A stretch of DNA of 64,000 nucleotides, taken from contig CM069448.1 of the NCBI GenBank assembly GCA_035610835.1, positions 29,261,498-29,325,497 on the forward strand, read 5' to 3'. A program made the position numbers and the translations under genes. Origin of the DNA: Ophiura sarsii (lineage: Eukaryota; Echinodermata; Ophiuroidea; Amphilepidida; Ophiuridae). The notes below the pieces were generated by a model that saw nothing but the letters and a program-made list of their open reading frames with translations, did no database searches and was not told the DNA's origin. Positions 44,634 through 56,215 of the stretch are shown one piece after another (position 1 is the first letter of the stretch; each line of letters begins with the position of its first letter).

Positions 44634-45191
44634 AAATCAACAAGTGAAAAAGTGACAGAGTTTAGCAAACTAACCAATTTCATAATTGCCAGGACCCCTC
44701 CTCTTGAGTTACCATGGTTACAGTACAAAGATTTCACTCTTGAAGAACTGCGTGAGAAGGTTGTGGAAGTGAGCAATAAGCGGAAGCGAGGAAGAGAAGA
44801 AAATGTTCCCAGAAATCCCTCTGCGGGTTCAGCAACTAAATGTAAATCAGAAACTCAGGTTCATGCTGGTAGTGGTACTCACGAGTCTGCTGACGATCCA
44901 TCCTCTGCAGCAATTAAAACTATCACTGTTAAACCAGAAAGGAATATAAGAAAAGACGGCCAAGAAACGGCAAGCGATTCATCACCTGGAGACCACCAGG
45001 ATAGAGTGGGTCTTAGCACAGGGGTGAAGAGGACTTCCGTCAAGGCTGGACTTGATGATTTAAGCCACAGAAAAGTCTCTAAAGTACCTTATGTTCCAGT
45101 CAAAATTGCATCCGTAAGATCTATCCCTGAGCAGCTCAAAAAAGAGTGGAAGGCTAAGAAGAAGAACAAGAAAAAGAAGAAGAAACATTAA
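44634..45191 (+). CDS. RPP38: RPP38, terminal exon with basic tail
   Basis: Acceptor TTTTTCTTCTCTCAG, stop TAA at 45189-45191. The exon begins in phase 0 with KSTSEKVTEFSKLTNF and reaches ARTPPLELPWLQYKD, matching human IPRVPSLSVPWLQD at the end of the L7Ae region. The rest is low-complexity and charged, ending KKEWKAKKKNKKKKKKH, like the Lys-rich tail of vertebrate RPP38. The last 120 residues align only in composition. This exon alone is 185 residues, so the protein is of about usual or slightly greater length (human 283). Confidence 0.95.
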   Translation, partial: KSTSEKVTEFSKLTNFIIARTPPLELPWLQYKDFTLEELREKVVEVSNKRKRGREENVPRNPSAGSATKCKSETQVHAGSGTHESADDPSSAAIKTITVKPERNIRKDGQETASDSSPGDHQDRVGLSTGVKRTSVKAGLDDLSHRKVSKVPYVPVKIASVRSIPEQLKKEWKAKKKNKKKKKKH

Positions 45192-45760
45192 ACATATTTG
45201 TATAAGAACTCTTTTGATGATATATGACTATATACTCTTAACACCATATTAAGCAATGTTTATTAAGAGATAGTTATCAAAATGTCATGAATTTATAAGT
45301 GAGTTATCTTTAGTGTCGTTTTCATATAAATGCACAGTCTAGGAAGATCTGTAATGTATATGATTGCCAATAATGATGTAGCCTTGATTAGGCTTCTAAA
45401 ATTATTTTAAATAAGGCAGTCTAAGATTGTCTGTAGCCAACTGGCATTTCTAACACAGAAATCACACCTTTCCACATAGAGCTGAATACAGCGTGCTAAG
45501 ACAAGTGATGTAGGATTTATGAGCTAAGAGCTGTCTAGCATTCGGGCGCAAACCTATTTTGCTTTGGTTCCCAAAAATCCTGGACCCAGGGCAAAATATA
45601 AGCATTGTTTGAACAGAAATGCAACCTAAAAATGATCTGGAGCAATTGTTTTCCTCCATCAATAGGGTTGGTTAAAATCCTGTTTTCTCGGTTAGAACCA
45701 GGGTCAAGCATAGTGTGAACAGCAATACCGTGCTAAAAAAGTAACTTACCATGTAATAAA
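45192..45760 (+). terminator. RPP38 3' UTR with candidate polyadenylation signal
   Basis: The first clear AATAAA downstream of the stop is at 45755-45760, giving a 3' UTR of about 570 bases. An ATTAAA overlaps the stop codon but is too close to be a likely signal. Confidence 0.4.
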
Positions 45761-46232
45761 TCTGCTCATAACTCAAAACCTATAGCTACTATGTAAAAAT
45801 TGAAAAGAAGAGAGACTCTTTAATTTGAGATATTGCACATGAATATTAACAAAGATATGACTGTGCCAAAGCCAAAACAAAGTCTGGTTTTCTTTTCTTC
45901 ATTTTAGCATTTTGGTTCTTCTACACGCAGTATCGGCGTAGCAATATGCAGATTATTGATTAATTGGTAGCGACAACTCACCGGTCAATATTAAGATGAG
46001 TCAGAAATGCTTCAATTGATCAATGTGACCCATACACACACACCCCACACTACATGTTCAAAACTCAAGTGCGAAAATGAAAATTGCACTTTGTCTCATT
46101 CTGTTACGTGTAATGTTAACCCGATCTTTGTGAACAATATCTCAAACTGAAGAGGATAATTTTGATATTTTAAGTTTAACACAATATTTTTAGAGTTATT
46201 GGTATGGGTGTATCCAGCAGCATAACTGGAAG

Positions 46233-46409
46233 CAGGCCTGGAAAAATGTTGATTTCCCAGCAAGCTAACCCAAATTTCCATCAAAAATTAAAAAATATCC
46301 AACTATTTCTTATGTACTTCTATATATGGAAGATAAAATTCCCTCCAAATGCCCAAATTTCCCTCCAAATACCCAAAGCTTCCCAAGTTGTCCATTTTTT
46401 CCATGCCTG
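46233..46409. mobile_element. hAT-like MITE with imperfect 8 bp duplication
   Basis: Left end CAGGCCTGGAAAAATG, right end CATTTTTTCCATGCCTG. The flanking 8-mers ACTGGAAG (46225-46232) and ACTTGAAC (46410-46417) agree at six positions, as expected of an older insertion. Interior repeats CCCTCCAAATGCCCAAATTT twice. Confidence 0.65.
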
Positions 46410-47084
46410 ACTTGAACTGAACAAGCTTCATTCTAATTTGATGTTAAACTTTTGATCTCAACACAAGATCAAATTACCTGTAATTTTCAGGTGCTGCTAC
46501 ACCTTTCATCCGCAGAATTTACGACCTGATTTGATCCAATCAATCAATAAACAAGACTAGGCACGCCTAGTAGAGCAGGTCGGATATTTGAATGTTAAAA
46601 AATGTTTTTGTCTTGTAATATGGCAAAATATAATTATGTAATTTGGAAAGTGGTGTTATGGTACTATTTTTTTAACTGTGTTTATGTTTATACAAAATTG
46701 ATTAGGATAAATTATATGATAGTGTATTTTGTGATCAGGTCAGTGAAAAATATAAAATTAGCCTCTGATGCTGAGCATCATAAATGTATTTGGGCAATGG
46801 ACGACCAAATAGCGTGCCCTTTTCTACGATCGAATGCCCCTTTATTTGTTCACACAAAGTTACTAACAATATGTTATTCTTACATGGTTTGAATGAAAAG
46901 GTACAAAATTTCATTTTGGTTTGGAAAACATAATGGGCTTCTTTTGACTATAAGTAAGTACATGTAGTACAGTATTTTTACTCTGGGGAGACTTATCCAA
47001 GAAATGAAATACTAAAATAATGAAACGGAACACCGTTTTCGCCATGTATTCTAGCCCCTGCAATCAGGCCTGTGTCAGCCTGTA
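46410..47084. other. Intergenic sequence, nothing recognised
   Basis: Short AT-rich frames only. Confidence 0.4.
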
Positions 47085-48137
47085 CAGGGTGTCTCAAAAT
47101 AAATTACAACGCACCATTAGGCGATCATAACTTCCTAATTAAGTATCTGAAATTTACAATTTAAACGGTAAAATGAGGCCAAATTAGTTTTCTACAATTG
47201 GAAGAAAACAGCGTTTAATTTTGTTAAGTAATTATGGAGATATCTGTGATTACGTAAGAGTAGTCACGGAACACTTTCATCCAAGTTTGCATATTTTGAC
47301 AGATTTTCACTTGCGCGGCTGGTTACTTATTAATGTTCAATTAGCCAGCACTGTTTAATACTATGATAAAAAGTTCAATTTGTGATCTAAGAATACTGAA
47401 TAATCTACTCATAACACCCAGAAAACCAAAAACAATACAACTCATTGTAAGGATAGAGATATGACCATACTATTTTGATGTAAACAAAACATTTATTTTG
47501 TTTTCAATTGCGATAGTAATAATTTGACCATCATGCTCAACATTGGCGATAATTTTATAATATACATGATTTCAGCCTTCAAGTTGCAAATGTGAAGACT
47601 AGAAGCTTGATAAGTTGAATGCGCGATGTTATTAGATCTTGAACTTGATTTAATAACGAAATGTTCATCATATTTACTAAAATTACTATAATTTTGTTTC
47701 CAATTGTTATAAAAAGATTGAACTTATCCTACAAATTTTACTGTTCTTAAGTATAAAATGTGATGAAAATAATCTAGACAACTTTTATTTTATATTTTGT
47801 GTTAAACTTTGGTCTCATCTGGCATATTATTTGGTGTAAAATAAAATCTAGAACCATAAACACGTTAATCCATGTCATTTTGTAGAGAAGTATTGATTTC
47901 ATGTATGTGCTGTCTGAATCACTCAATATGAGCAAACTTGGATGGAAGTGTTCCCAGACTAATGTTACGTAATTGCTCATTTCTCTGGAATTACTGAACC
48001 GAATCACATCCGGTTTTCTTTAAAGTATAGTTAACTATTTTGCCTTTATTTTGTTGTTTGAGTTGTTCTATTCTGACACTTATTCAAAAAGTTACAATCC
48101 TCTAAAGGTGCGTTGTAATTTTTTCTGAGACACCCTG
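47085..48137. mobile_element. Mariner-like non-autonomous element, copy 2
   Basis: Left end CAGGGTGTCTCAAAATAAAT and right end TTTTTTCTGAGACACCCTG. The arms extend through ACAACGCACC / GGTGCGTTGT, and a further inverted pair contains CATCCAAGTTTGC / GCAAACTTGGATG. TA lies outside both ends (47083-47084, 48138-48139). At 1053 bp it has no transposase. It is less diverged at its ends than copy 1. Confidence 0.87.
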
Positions 48138-48529
48138 TACACACTAAAAGCATATGGAAAAATAAGCTTAGTAAAAAGTTAGCGTTATTTTTGGAGTTTG
48201 GTGTTGAAACTTTCACGGATGGTCAAGAACGTGCTATTATACATACATATGACATTTGGGATCATTTGATTACATATTGTTGTTGTTATGGACCAAGAAA
48301 GTTACCGAGATTTGTGTCGAACATGAGGCAAAGTGTTGTGGACAATGTTGACTGATTAGATCGTGTAATTCAACTTTATAATCTCACCTTTTTATGTTCC
48401 CATAGTAATCCTTAGTTACATTTAACAGTCAGGCAACTTATTATGGTCTTCAAATGGTCACATTTTGTGTGTAAATGTGATTTGTAAACTAAATTGTCCC
48501 GATATTTTGTATGACCCCCATCAAGAGGT

Positions 48530-48693
48530 GGGGTTCTCTATTCAACACCACTCCGCACCGATATATGAATATAATTAGCCAAACGTCAGCTCTTTCAACA
48601 CAGAACTGCTGTGACAGTGCAAGATGAATTTTATGACGTATGCCTGATTAAATATTCATCACCGGCGTGGAGTGGTGTTGAATAGAGAACCCC
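48530..48693. mobile_element. 164 bp MITE with perfect 24-25 base inverted ends
   Basis: Left end GGGGTTCTCTATTCAACACC and ACTCC; right end is its exact reverse complement, from GGAGTGGTG to GAGAACCCC. The perfect arms suggest a recent insertion. No convincing target duplication, no coding capacity. Confidence 0.85.
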
Positions 48694-48837
48694 TCAACTC
48701 ATTGGGTTAATTGCACACCAAATCAGCCACCATAGGCAACATATAAGGCCGTGAGTGAGTGAATCAGTCAGTCACGGATGAGACTATAGGCTGATCGTGT
48801 ACAACCAGCAAAAACTGTAATCCTTTAATCCATCAAT

Positions 48838-48928
48838 AGAGGTTTTGGTGCTAGGTTAATTTTGTGCTGTTGTACACCAAGGATTTTGCGCTAGGTTAAT
48901 CCTGTGCTGTCTTATACCAAGGATAAAA
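48838..48928 (+). repeat. Tandem duplication, unit about 46 bp
   Basis: Two copies of GTGCTAGGTTAATTTTGTGC / GCGCTAGGTTAATCCTGTGC, followed by ACACCAAGGA / ATACCAAGGA. Confidence 0.85.
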
Positions 48929-50090
48929 CAAAACTGGTATAATAGAAATTGTGTGTAATCATATGACAACTTCATATTTCTATAGTATTGTTATTAAATT
49001 GGTTGAACGGGCCCGATCCCTTAAGGTTGTGTTGCACCCTCGAGTTCTAGGTTTATACTTTTAACGAAGTGCGCATTTCGGGTGATTAAAATGATTAAAA
49101 TAATTCCTAATTAATCATATTGTGTTGTAATTTGCTGTCAATTGATTGTTGTAAGCAGGTATAGTAACTGACATAATGGACATAATTCCAACAATGTGTG
49201 CGGCTCGTCCGTACGCAAACCTGGAAGTGCATACTGGACGCTTTAAAAAAATGACCCCGTATTTTGATTGGTCAATCGTGAAACTGTCACATCATCTCAA
49301 TGCAGCTCCGTGAACAACAACAAAAGCTAGCGTGTAATGGCTTGAATTTTGCAGGAAAATAAATTAAAGCAATTCTAATTATAAAGTGAAAATTTGTGAT
49401 TCCTTGCAATTTAAAATATAAATCAGTTATTTCTATTTGTTGATATTAAGAATTTTTAAGAATGTCGACATGGCCACCATTTTGCTGAAGAAATGTGTGT
49501 GCCCTGTCCAACGTGTTGCTAACAGCTCGCCTAACCGTTCCCCTGTTGCAGCATAGGGATGTCAATTCGGCTCTGATACATGCCTCCACTTCTTGAAGGT
49601 TGACTGATGATGCTATAGTAATCAGATTTGCCTTTTGATATGACAGCTTGGTATCAGAAGATTAATTGCTTATCCCAGAGTTAAAAGAATTAATTCTTCA
49701 GGAACATTTTGACAATTGTTCTTATAATAATCATGATAATGACCATTTTTAGCAAAACCAATTTTACTATGTATAAATCCCTGGTATAAATCCCATTGGA
49801 ATATCAAAAAAACGTGGTCAGCTTACCACACTTGTCACAGTTAGTTTGTTTTTCAGCCAATAACTTTTTTTTTTTGGAAGATAAACTAACTACGCTTTAC
49901 ACACACAGCAACAATTTCATGGTTCAATGCACACATCAAGGTCAAATAGCTGTTTCAATCCTTGCACAATCTTTTTGATTCACCCTGTATTATAGGTATA
50001 CCATAGCGTCGCCGGGCCAAAGAGTTATTCATAGAGTGACTACAGTGCAACAGAGCATAAATTTCCAAAAGTGCGTGTTATTGAAATTAA
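48929..50090. other. Intergenic sequence
   Basis: No gene supported. A possible mariner-like right end, TTTGATTCACCCTGTA, occurs near 49975-49990 without a left partner. Confidence 0.35.
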
Positions 50091-50435
50091 AGGTAGATGT
50101 TCCGATTTTCAACTTGAAGTTTTCTATTCTACATGAAAGGTCATCCTTAAAAACGTCGTGTCCCAAAATTTGAGATGCATAGCTATTATGGTTCTTATTT
50201 TAGACGCACAAGATGCTGTGAACTGTACCCATTGAGTAGTACACAAACTATATCGGTGGTAACCACCATTCGCGGTAATTCAACGCTATTTTGTCGATTT
50301 CTCTGTCATTATACCGAATTAGGCCGTCAAATTTCAGTATGATGATGAGAAAAATACGAGCTTTCATATGATATGAAAATCTCTGTATGTTTGAAATAAT
50401 TCTGTGTTACGAAAATGTGATCGGGTCATCTACCT
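50091..50435. mobile_element. TTAA-flanked palindromic element, family B, copy 3
   Basis: Starts AGGTAGATGTTCCGATTTTC, ends GATCGGGTCATCTACCT, TTAA on both sides (50087-50090, 50436-50439). It is inverted relative to copy 2 and about 95 percent alike by eye. The contrast between a fairly recent pair (copies 2 and 3) and the diverged copy 1 indicates repeated bursts. Confidence 0.88.
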
Positions 50436-50712
50436 TTAATTAAGCTTTAATTAAGATTAATGACCAAACTCATGGAAATGATTAAGTATTATTATGTATC
50501 CAAACCAGACTTGCAAGGTATCAAATTAAAGGTAAAGATGTGCTCAAAACAATGGTCTGAGCAGATAATTCAATATCCCTTTAGTATTTAAAATATTTTC
50601 CTCCAAACATTTGGTATATTATAAAAACCACAAATGGTGTTTTTGTATTTTTCTCATGAATAAAGGTTTAAACATGCAATAATCACAGAGGAAGATGTTT
50701 ATGGTTAGCCAC

Positions 50713-51060
50713 ACAACAGGGGTCTCATTCTGACGCGTCTGCGCGTCCTAGATCTCTCACTTACTAGTAGTGACGCGTCAGGTTTCAAATTGGAAAGACT
50801 TGCGGGTCCCAATCAAAATTGAAGGGACCCCTTAAATTTGACGATGTATGGAAATGAAAACCTTAAGAAATTCTGTAAATTACATATCCATCCTTTGCTC
50901 ACAATATAAATTCATTAAAACTGTCCGTAATAAGTAAAATTTTCAAATACCCAAACTTCAGGACCCCTCAATTTCTTGAGGGACCCCTTAAATTTGTTTT
51001 TGAAGTCCTACGGGGTCCTGAAAAATTTCATGGGACCTCTCACATTTTTGAACCAGTGCT
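50713..51060 (+). repeat. Repeat with AGGGACCCCTTAAATTTG words
   Basis: AGGGACCCCTTAAATTTG occurs at about 50823 and 50983, along with GACGCGTC inverted words (GACGCGTCTGCGCGTC and TAGTGACGCGTCAGG) and a CGGGGTCCTGAAAAATTTCA/GGGACCTCTCAC segment. Probably a dispersed element, ends unknown. Confidence 0.45.
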
Positions 51061-51679
51061 ATCCCTGCCACACAAATCTGTCAAGCCATTCGTTAACATG
51101 TTTGCTATGTAATTAATTTATGCGCATAATTAATCAATTAATTAGGCGTTAAATGGACTAATTTTGAACCACTTTTTGTATGCCCAATTAAGTTATGTAA
51201 GGTTTCAAATTAATCCTTAAATTATGCTTAATAAAATGGTCAAGCCACATTTCTCAATTTCGTTTTTTTCTTTTCTTTTCTGTAATATTAATCCAAACTT
51301 AAGATACATTAATTTTGCAACTTTTCTTACAATAACAATGTATTTCATACAACTGTACAATTGTGCACAGACTTGACAAAATTCTATAAATATTTGTCCA
51401 GCCATGCACGCAAACAATAGAAGCAATCTTCAAGGACATGCTCACGCTTAGAAAAGCCATTCAGCAGTGTGCAGTGTCTAGTCAAGGGGTTTAAGCATAA
51501 TGGTGTATGTTAATACTTTAGGTGACCATGTGCCGACATGCAAGCCTGTATAATACAGGTACCACCTTAAGGCCTGTAGTAAGTCTAAATAGTCAAGGCC
51601 ATAAAAACTAGTAGCCAGTAGCTGGTTGGATTAGCGTGTATGGATAATCAAGTATTGACCAATCCGAAATGAGGTTTAA

Positions 51680-52010
51680 AGGTATATTATGTGATCTTTT
51701 CAGGAAACGCCCTCAACATCGAAAAAAAAATTGAAAGCAGATTTTCTTGCAGATTTACATTTCTGATCATAAATCGTACATACATTCCAAGTTACAGGGC
51801 GATACGATTCTTAATTACTTCAAAATCATGGTTTAAGACTGAAAATAAACTGTCGGATTGTCGATTTTTGTCCGACAACTTATTTTACTCTAGTCTAAAT
51901 TCACCCTAAAACCATGAGTTTGAGGTAATTAGGAATTGTATCGCTCTGTAAGGCCAAAAAAAAAATGTTATATTGGCGTAACGGGCTGAACAAAAATAGG
52001 GTAGGTAGGT

Positions 52011-52048
<38 letters not shown>

Positions 52049-52476
52049 CAGCTGTTTTTGAACAATGTTAACCGAGTTTAAACATTCCCTATTGTTTGTT
52101 AGAAGTACCCCTCAGTACAAGTTTATATACAAATAAAACACAATAAACCATATTTTCGGAAGGAATTTCCGTTTATTCGAGGAGCACCGTCGTATTTCGT
52201 TCGAGAAAAAACTTTTTTTTTTCTTCATTTTTTTATTTTTTAGGGTCGGTCGGTTGGTTTTTTTGTTTTTTTTTCACTGAAAAAAAAAAAAAAGTGTAGG
52301 GTCGGGCGTATTTTTAGGGTCGGGCGGGTTACGCCAATATAACAATTTATTTTTTTTGGCCTAACTTGGAATGTATTTCCGATTTATGATCAGAAATGTA
52401 AATCTGCAAGAAAATCTACTTTCTAAAAAAAATCATGAATAGAGGGCGCTCTCTGGAAAAGATCACATATATGCCT
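51680..52476. mobile_element. TTAA-flanked palindromic element, family A, copy 1, interrupted
   Basis: Left end AGGTATATTATGTGATCTTT and right end AAAAGATCACATATATGCCT with TTAA outside both (51676-51679, 52477-52480). Long arms contain AGATTTTCTTGCAGATTTAC and its reverse complement. The Harbinger-like element 51952-52361 is inserted in it. Removing that gives about 387 bp, close to copy 2 at 54667. Confidence 0.88.
51952..52361. mobile_element. PIF/Harbinger-like element nested in family A, TAA duplication
   Basis: Inverted ends start GGCCAAAAAAA and include TTATATTGGCGTAAC / GTTACGCCAATATAA. Exact TAA lies on both sides (51949-51951, 52362-52364), and removing the insert plus one TAA recreates the family A text GTAACTTGGAATG found in copy 2. 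The interior has T runs and TAGGGTCGG(T/G)CG words. No frame. Confidence 0.9.
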
Positions 52477-52764
52477 TTAATAAGAAATGTAACAATGCTG
52501 ATGATCATGTAAAGACAAACACAGAGAACTTTAAAACAAAGCTATTTTGATAATATATGATACACATACTAAGGATTGAAATGTTCATGGTTGTACAACA
52601 CTCAGGAGGCACTATATTTATAATTCAATATTTGGAAATGTATGCTCTGTTGCACTATAGGAAAAGGGAAAAGGTCTACAAAGAAGACTACCCAACTGCA
52701 TTGGATTGCTGTTAATCTTCAACTAAGTCAAATAAAGTACTTGTTACAAATGTTTATTTTTTTC

Positions 52765-53640
52765 TTCTTCTTCTTCGGCCTCCGTCAGATATGACGATTG
52801 GCTGCCATGGCATACGATCACATCTCCGGATCATCTTTCTCCAAGCTACTCTGTCTTGTGCCAGACGCTTGGCCTTTATAAGACTCATACCAGTCCATTC
52901 CTTGATGGCAGGCCCGTAAGACACTTTTTTCAAAGGGGGGGGGGGGCGTTTTCAAAAAAAAATCACCGGAAGTGATAGAGCTAGTTTTTTTCCATCGGAG
53001 ACACGATGATTTTCTAATTTTTCTGTTCCATTATGGTGTCATAGTTTACCTTTCTTGTTGGTCTACGCACAGAAATACCGGAAGTAGTTTTTGGAGATAT
53101 TTTTGAGGGGGATTTTTTGGGGGGAGGGGGATTTTCTCTTTTTTTGGTCAAATTTTCCGGGGAAGATTTTCAAGGGGGGGGGGGGGGGGGGGGTCGCCAC
53201 CGTCGCCCCCCCCCCCCCCCCCCCCATCTGACGGGCCTAGATGTTATCACACCATTGCTTCCTTTGACGACCTCTTTTTTCCTGCTGCCTTCCACTTTCC
53301 CTTCTATGATGTGGAGTGCCAGACCACTGCCTCTAATGATGTGCCCGAAGTATGCCAGCTTTCTTTTGATAAGCTCTCCTAGCAGTTGTCTCTTTACACC
53401 AAGTTCTTTCAGGATACTTATGTTGGTTCTTTTCTCCTTCCAGTTAACTCTTAACATTCTTCTCCAGATCCACATTTCAGCAGCCATTATGCGATTTTCA
53501 TCTGCTTTGATTAGAGTCCAGACCGTAAAGGAGCACGCTCCATACCAATGCTTTTACAATCTTTGTTTTAAGGTTTGTTGTGAGGTTGCGGTCATTCCAT
53601 GCATGAGTGATCATGTCTAAATTCCATGTTAAGCTGTTAG
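52765..53640 (-). mobile_element. Fragment of a non-LTR retrotransposon, interrupted
   Basis: On the minus strand 53487 down to about 53250 encodes AAEMWIWRRMLRVNWKEKRT and KRKLAYFGHIIRGSG, the conserved segment after the reverse transcriptase in L1/RTE-like elements (x-E-M-W-x-x-R-R-M-L, then L-x-F-L/F-G-H-I). Upstream 53640-53490 has a frameshifted TKIVKALVWSVLLYG. The protein resumes at 52906-52765 with EWTGMSLIKAKRLAQDRVAW, the typical C-terminal end. A G/C-run insert (52907-53240) separates the two parts. Confidence 0.82.
52907..53240. mobile_element. G/C-run element inserted in the retrotransposon
   Basis: Left end CAGGCCCGTAAGA and right end TCTGACGGGCCTA are inverted (AGGCCCGT then A/C then AGA). 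Interior includes a G run and a facing C run with GTCGCCACCGTCGCC between them. It interrupts the retrotransposon reading exactly between PAIKEW and the upstream segment. hAT-like by terminus, but the duplication is not clear. Confidence 0.7.
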
Positions 53641-53799
53641 AGGATTACTTTCTGCTTATTTTGATATACAATTATATATATATAATTATATATATTCTAT
53701 TAAATATTAATTTAATTGAAGTGTCCAGGAACTTCTTTTGACGAGTGTATATGTTATAAACACTTAATTTAATATTCAATGCCATTTAAACTGTTTTTA

Positions 53800-53912
53800 A
53801 AAAAAAATCTGAAGAAAAGAAATCTGGCCGAAGAAAAAAAATCGGAGCGGCCCTAAATCTGACGAGCGGGTGGTCGAGGACAACATTACAATTTATTTTG
53901 TTTGGCCTAAAT
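53800..53912. repeat. Right-end fragment of a Harbinger-like element
   Basis: Ends ACAATTTATTTTGTTTGGCC followed by TAA, the same as the right ends at 43466 and 52361. The interior AAATCTGACGAGCGGGTGGTC is different and no left end is seen. Confidence 0.5.
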
Positions 53913-54590
53913 ATAATTCAAATCTAAGCCTTTTGCCAGATTTGAGCGGTTTGGGACCTTTTTAATTTTACACCATTGTAACTTGTGTTGTACCAGGTTT
54001 TACTTGGTTTTACTGACAAAATGTCATATTTAAAATGAATAGAATGTAGAAGCTCATCATGGTCGTTTTGGTCTCTACCGATTTCTTTGAGCATGCACAT
54101 CCCTTTTGAACGGATTTTTATTTCAGGAGATCATGGTCGTCGTCAACGCACGGGTATGCCTTATATGGCACTTGTCCATACATATAAGGTATGATTGGGC
54201 GTGGTCTAGTCAATTGCCGTCAGACATATCAGACATCAGAGTGCCAGATAAGCGGCTTTGAATGGATCATGTAACTTGTAAGCGTATACAATAATCGGGA
54301 CAATAATGTACCAAAACCGTGACATCAACGCAAGGCATACATTGTCTTGATCAATGTACGCGCAAGGCATTTTAATCATTGCAGATAAATGCCTCGGTAC
54401 GCGCATGAAAACCCCTGAAAACCTGTTACCTGTTACTTTCTACGCGGTACCTATCGCCTTGTCAATCATTTTACCACGCTTTTGCGAAAGCCATGATTTA
54501 AAGCCCAATATTGTACCGATTGGGCTACTTTTGTATACGGGTACGATACGCCATAATTTGAAGAGGGTATAGGTCAGACAACAGGTGTAC
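53913..54590. other. Intergenic sequence, nothing recognised
   Basis: No supported features. Confidence 0.4.
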
Positions 54591-54666
54591 GGCTGCAGGG
54601 CTGAACGGGCATGGCATTAAAACAGGGGCTTACCGAACTGAACGGTCGCCGAAATTGGGGTCTTAA

Positions 54667-55045
54667 AGGTATATTATGTGATCTTTCCAGGGAACGCCCT
54701 CAACATTGGAAAAAAAATTGAAAGCAGATTTTCTTGCAGATTTACATTTCTGATCATAAATCGTACATACATTCCAAGTTACAGGGCGATACGATTCTTA
54801 ATTACTTCAAAATCATGGTTTTAGAGTGAAAATAAACTGTCGGATATCCGACAACTTATTTTATTCTAGTCTAAATTCACTCTAAAACCATGATTTTGAG
54901 GTAATTAGGAATCGTATCGCTATGTAACTTGGAATGTATGTACAATTTATGATCAGAAATGTAAATCTGCAAGAAAATCTACTTTCTAAAATAAAAAAAT
55001 CATGAATAGAGGGCGCTCTCTGGAAAAGATCACATAATATGCCTT
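54667..55045. mobile_element. TTAA-flanked palindromic element, family A, copy 2
   Basis: Starts AGGTATATTATGTGATCTTT, ends AAAGATCACATAATATGCC with TTAA adjacent at both sides. Long arms carry GAAAGCAGATTTTCTTGCAG and TTCCAAGTTACA / TGTAACTTGGAA. It is uninterrupted and so serves as the reference for copy 1. Confidence 0.88.
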
Positions 55046-55275
55046 TTAAAGAGAACTGAATTCTTATACCAAATTGTGTCTTATAACTGAATTTTAGGCA
55101 ACATTTTGCCTTAGTGAACTGAATTTAGGCCAAATTTGAGGCTACATAACTCAAATTCATAAGATTAAAGATTTTCACACATTTTATGATTTTGGTTGAA
55201 TTTGGGGTCAAGGGAACTGCCAATGGATGAAAAGGGGGTCGGGTGGAACTGCCAGTGGATGAAAAGGGGGTCTTA

Positions 55276-56134
55276 GGTACCGTTCATTATTTATGGTGGA
55301 GGGGGGGTTGGGACAAATTCGAGACTCGTATGTCAAAATTACCTAACCCCCCCTACAGCTGAAACTGAAAATTACATGACCCCCCCCCCCTACTAACCAA
55401 TAGATTTTTACACAACCCCCCCCCCCCCCCCCCCCTCCCCCTCAAAATCAACTTGTCACATACTTAGGGGATGTATTTTTCTTTTGTCCATGGATTCGTT
55501 GGTTGTGTCTCTGAACGGCCAATAATTTAATGACTTACTACATTGCGAGCGTAGCGAGGCGGAACATTTGTCATATATTTATACATTTTGGGTGTTTTGT
55601 GAGTCTTTATAACCCGAAAAAAACATCCAAATAAAAACGTATGAAATATTCTTGTGAGCTTTGGTGCAGAGCTGAGAGTGAGACGAGGTGAAAAGCATGC
55701 AAGAAATTACCGTTTTTAATCAAATTGGTTTTTGGAACATAGGCCTAGGCTATTAACATGTTTTTATGGCTCTAATGTTTTCAACCATTGACGTTTATAT
55801 AGGTGTTTTTCCAACAGATCGTCCGAGCAGGGCGTGCACAAATAAGATTTGCTGTACGAAAGTACATGTAGTGTTATCATAAGTAGCCTACATGTTTTGA
55901 AGTTGAAAGGTTGTAAGAAAATGTGCGCGAAGCGCACAAAAAATTGGCATTTACACTCCAAAATAGCCTCTAAAATCACCCTAATCACCACCATCTTAGT
56001 TTAAAAAAGTTACACAACCCCCCCTGTTTAAGAATAAAAAGTTACATAACCCCCCCTATTTCAACATATGAAAGTTACATGACCCCCCCTATATTTTACC
56101 CAACCCCCCTCCACCATAAATAATGAACGGTCCC
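55276..56134. mobile_element. PIF/Harbinger-like element with TTA duplication
   Basis: Left end GGTACCGTTCATTATTTATG and right end its reverse complement, ATAAATAATGAACGGTCCC, with TTA on both sides (55273-55275, 56135-56137). Subterminal sequences are rich in AACCCCCCC and TTACATGACCCCCCC words. Removing the insert plus one TTA restores the host text GGTCTTA then AGGAGCGGCC. No transposase frame in 859 bp. Confidence 0.87.
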
Positions 56135-56215
56135 TTAAGGAGCGGCCGAGAGGGGTGAAAAGGGGTCCTTGCCAGCCGCACATCCCGTATGGCCAATACG
56201 TGAGTTACCCTCCCC

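Larger units (their letters stand above)
54591..56215 (+). repeat. Dispersed 'GGGGGTCTTA' repeat, copy 1, with two nested elements
   Basis: Pieces at 54591-54666, 55046-55275 and 56135-56215 are collinear with 56230-56720. Shared words include GAACTGAACGG, AATTTGGGGTC, CTGCCAGTGGATGAAAAGGG, GGAGCGGCCGA and CCGCACATCCCG. The gaps are exactly the family A element (54667-55045) and the Harbinger-like element (55276-56134). Confidence 0.78.

Noticed and set aside
53117..53620. 167-codon plus frame
   Set aside because: Antisense of the minus-strand retrotransposon fragment fused through a G/C run.
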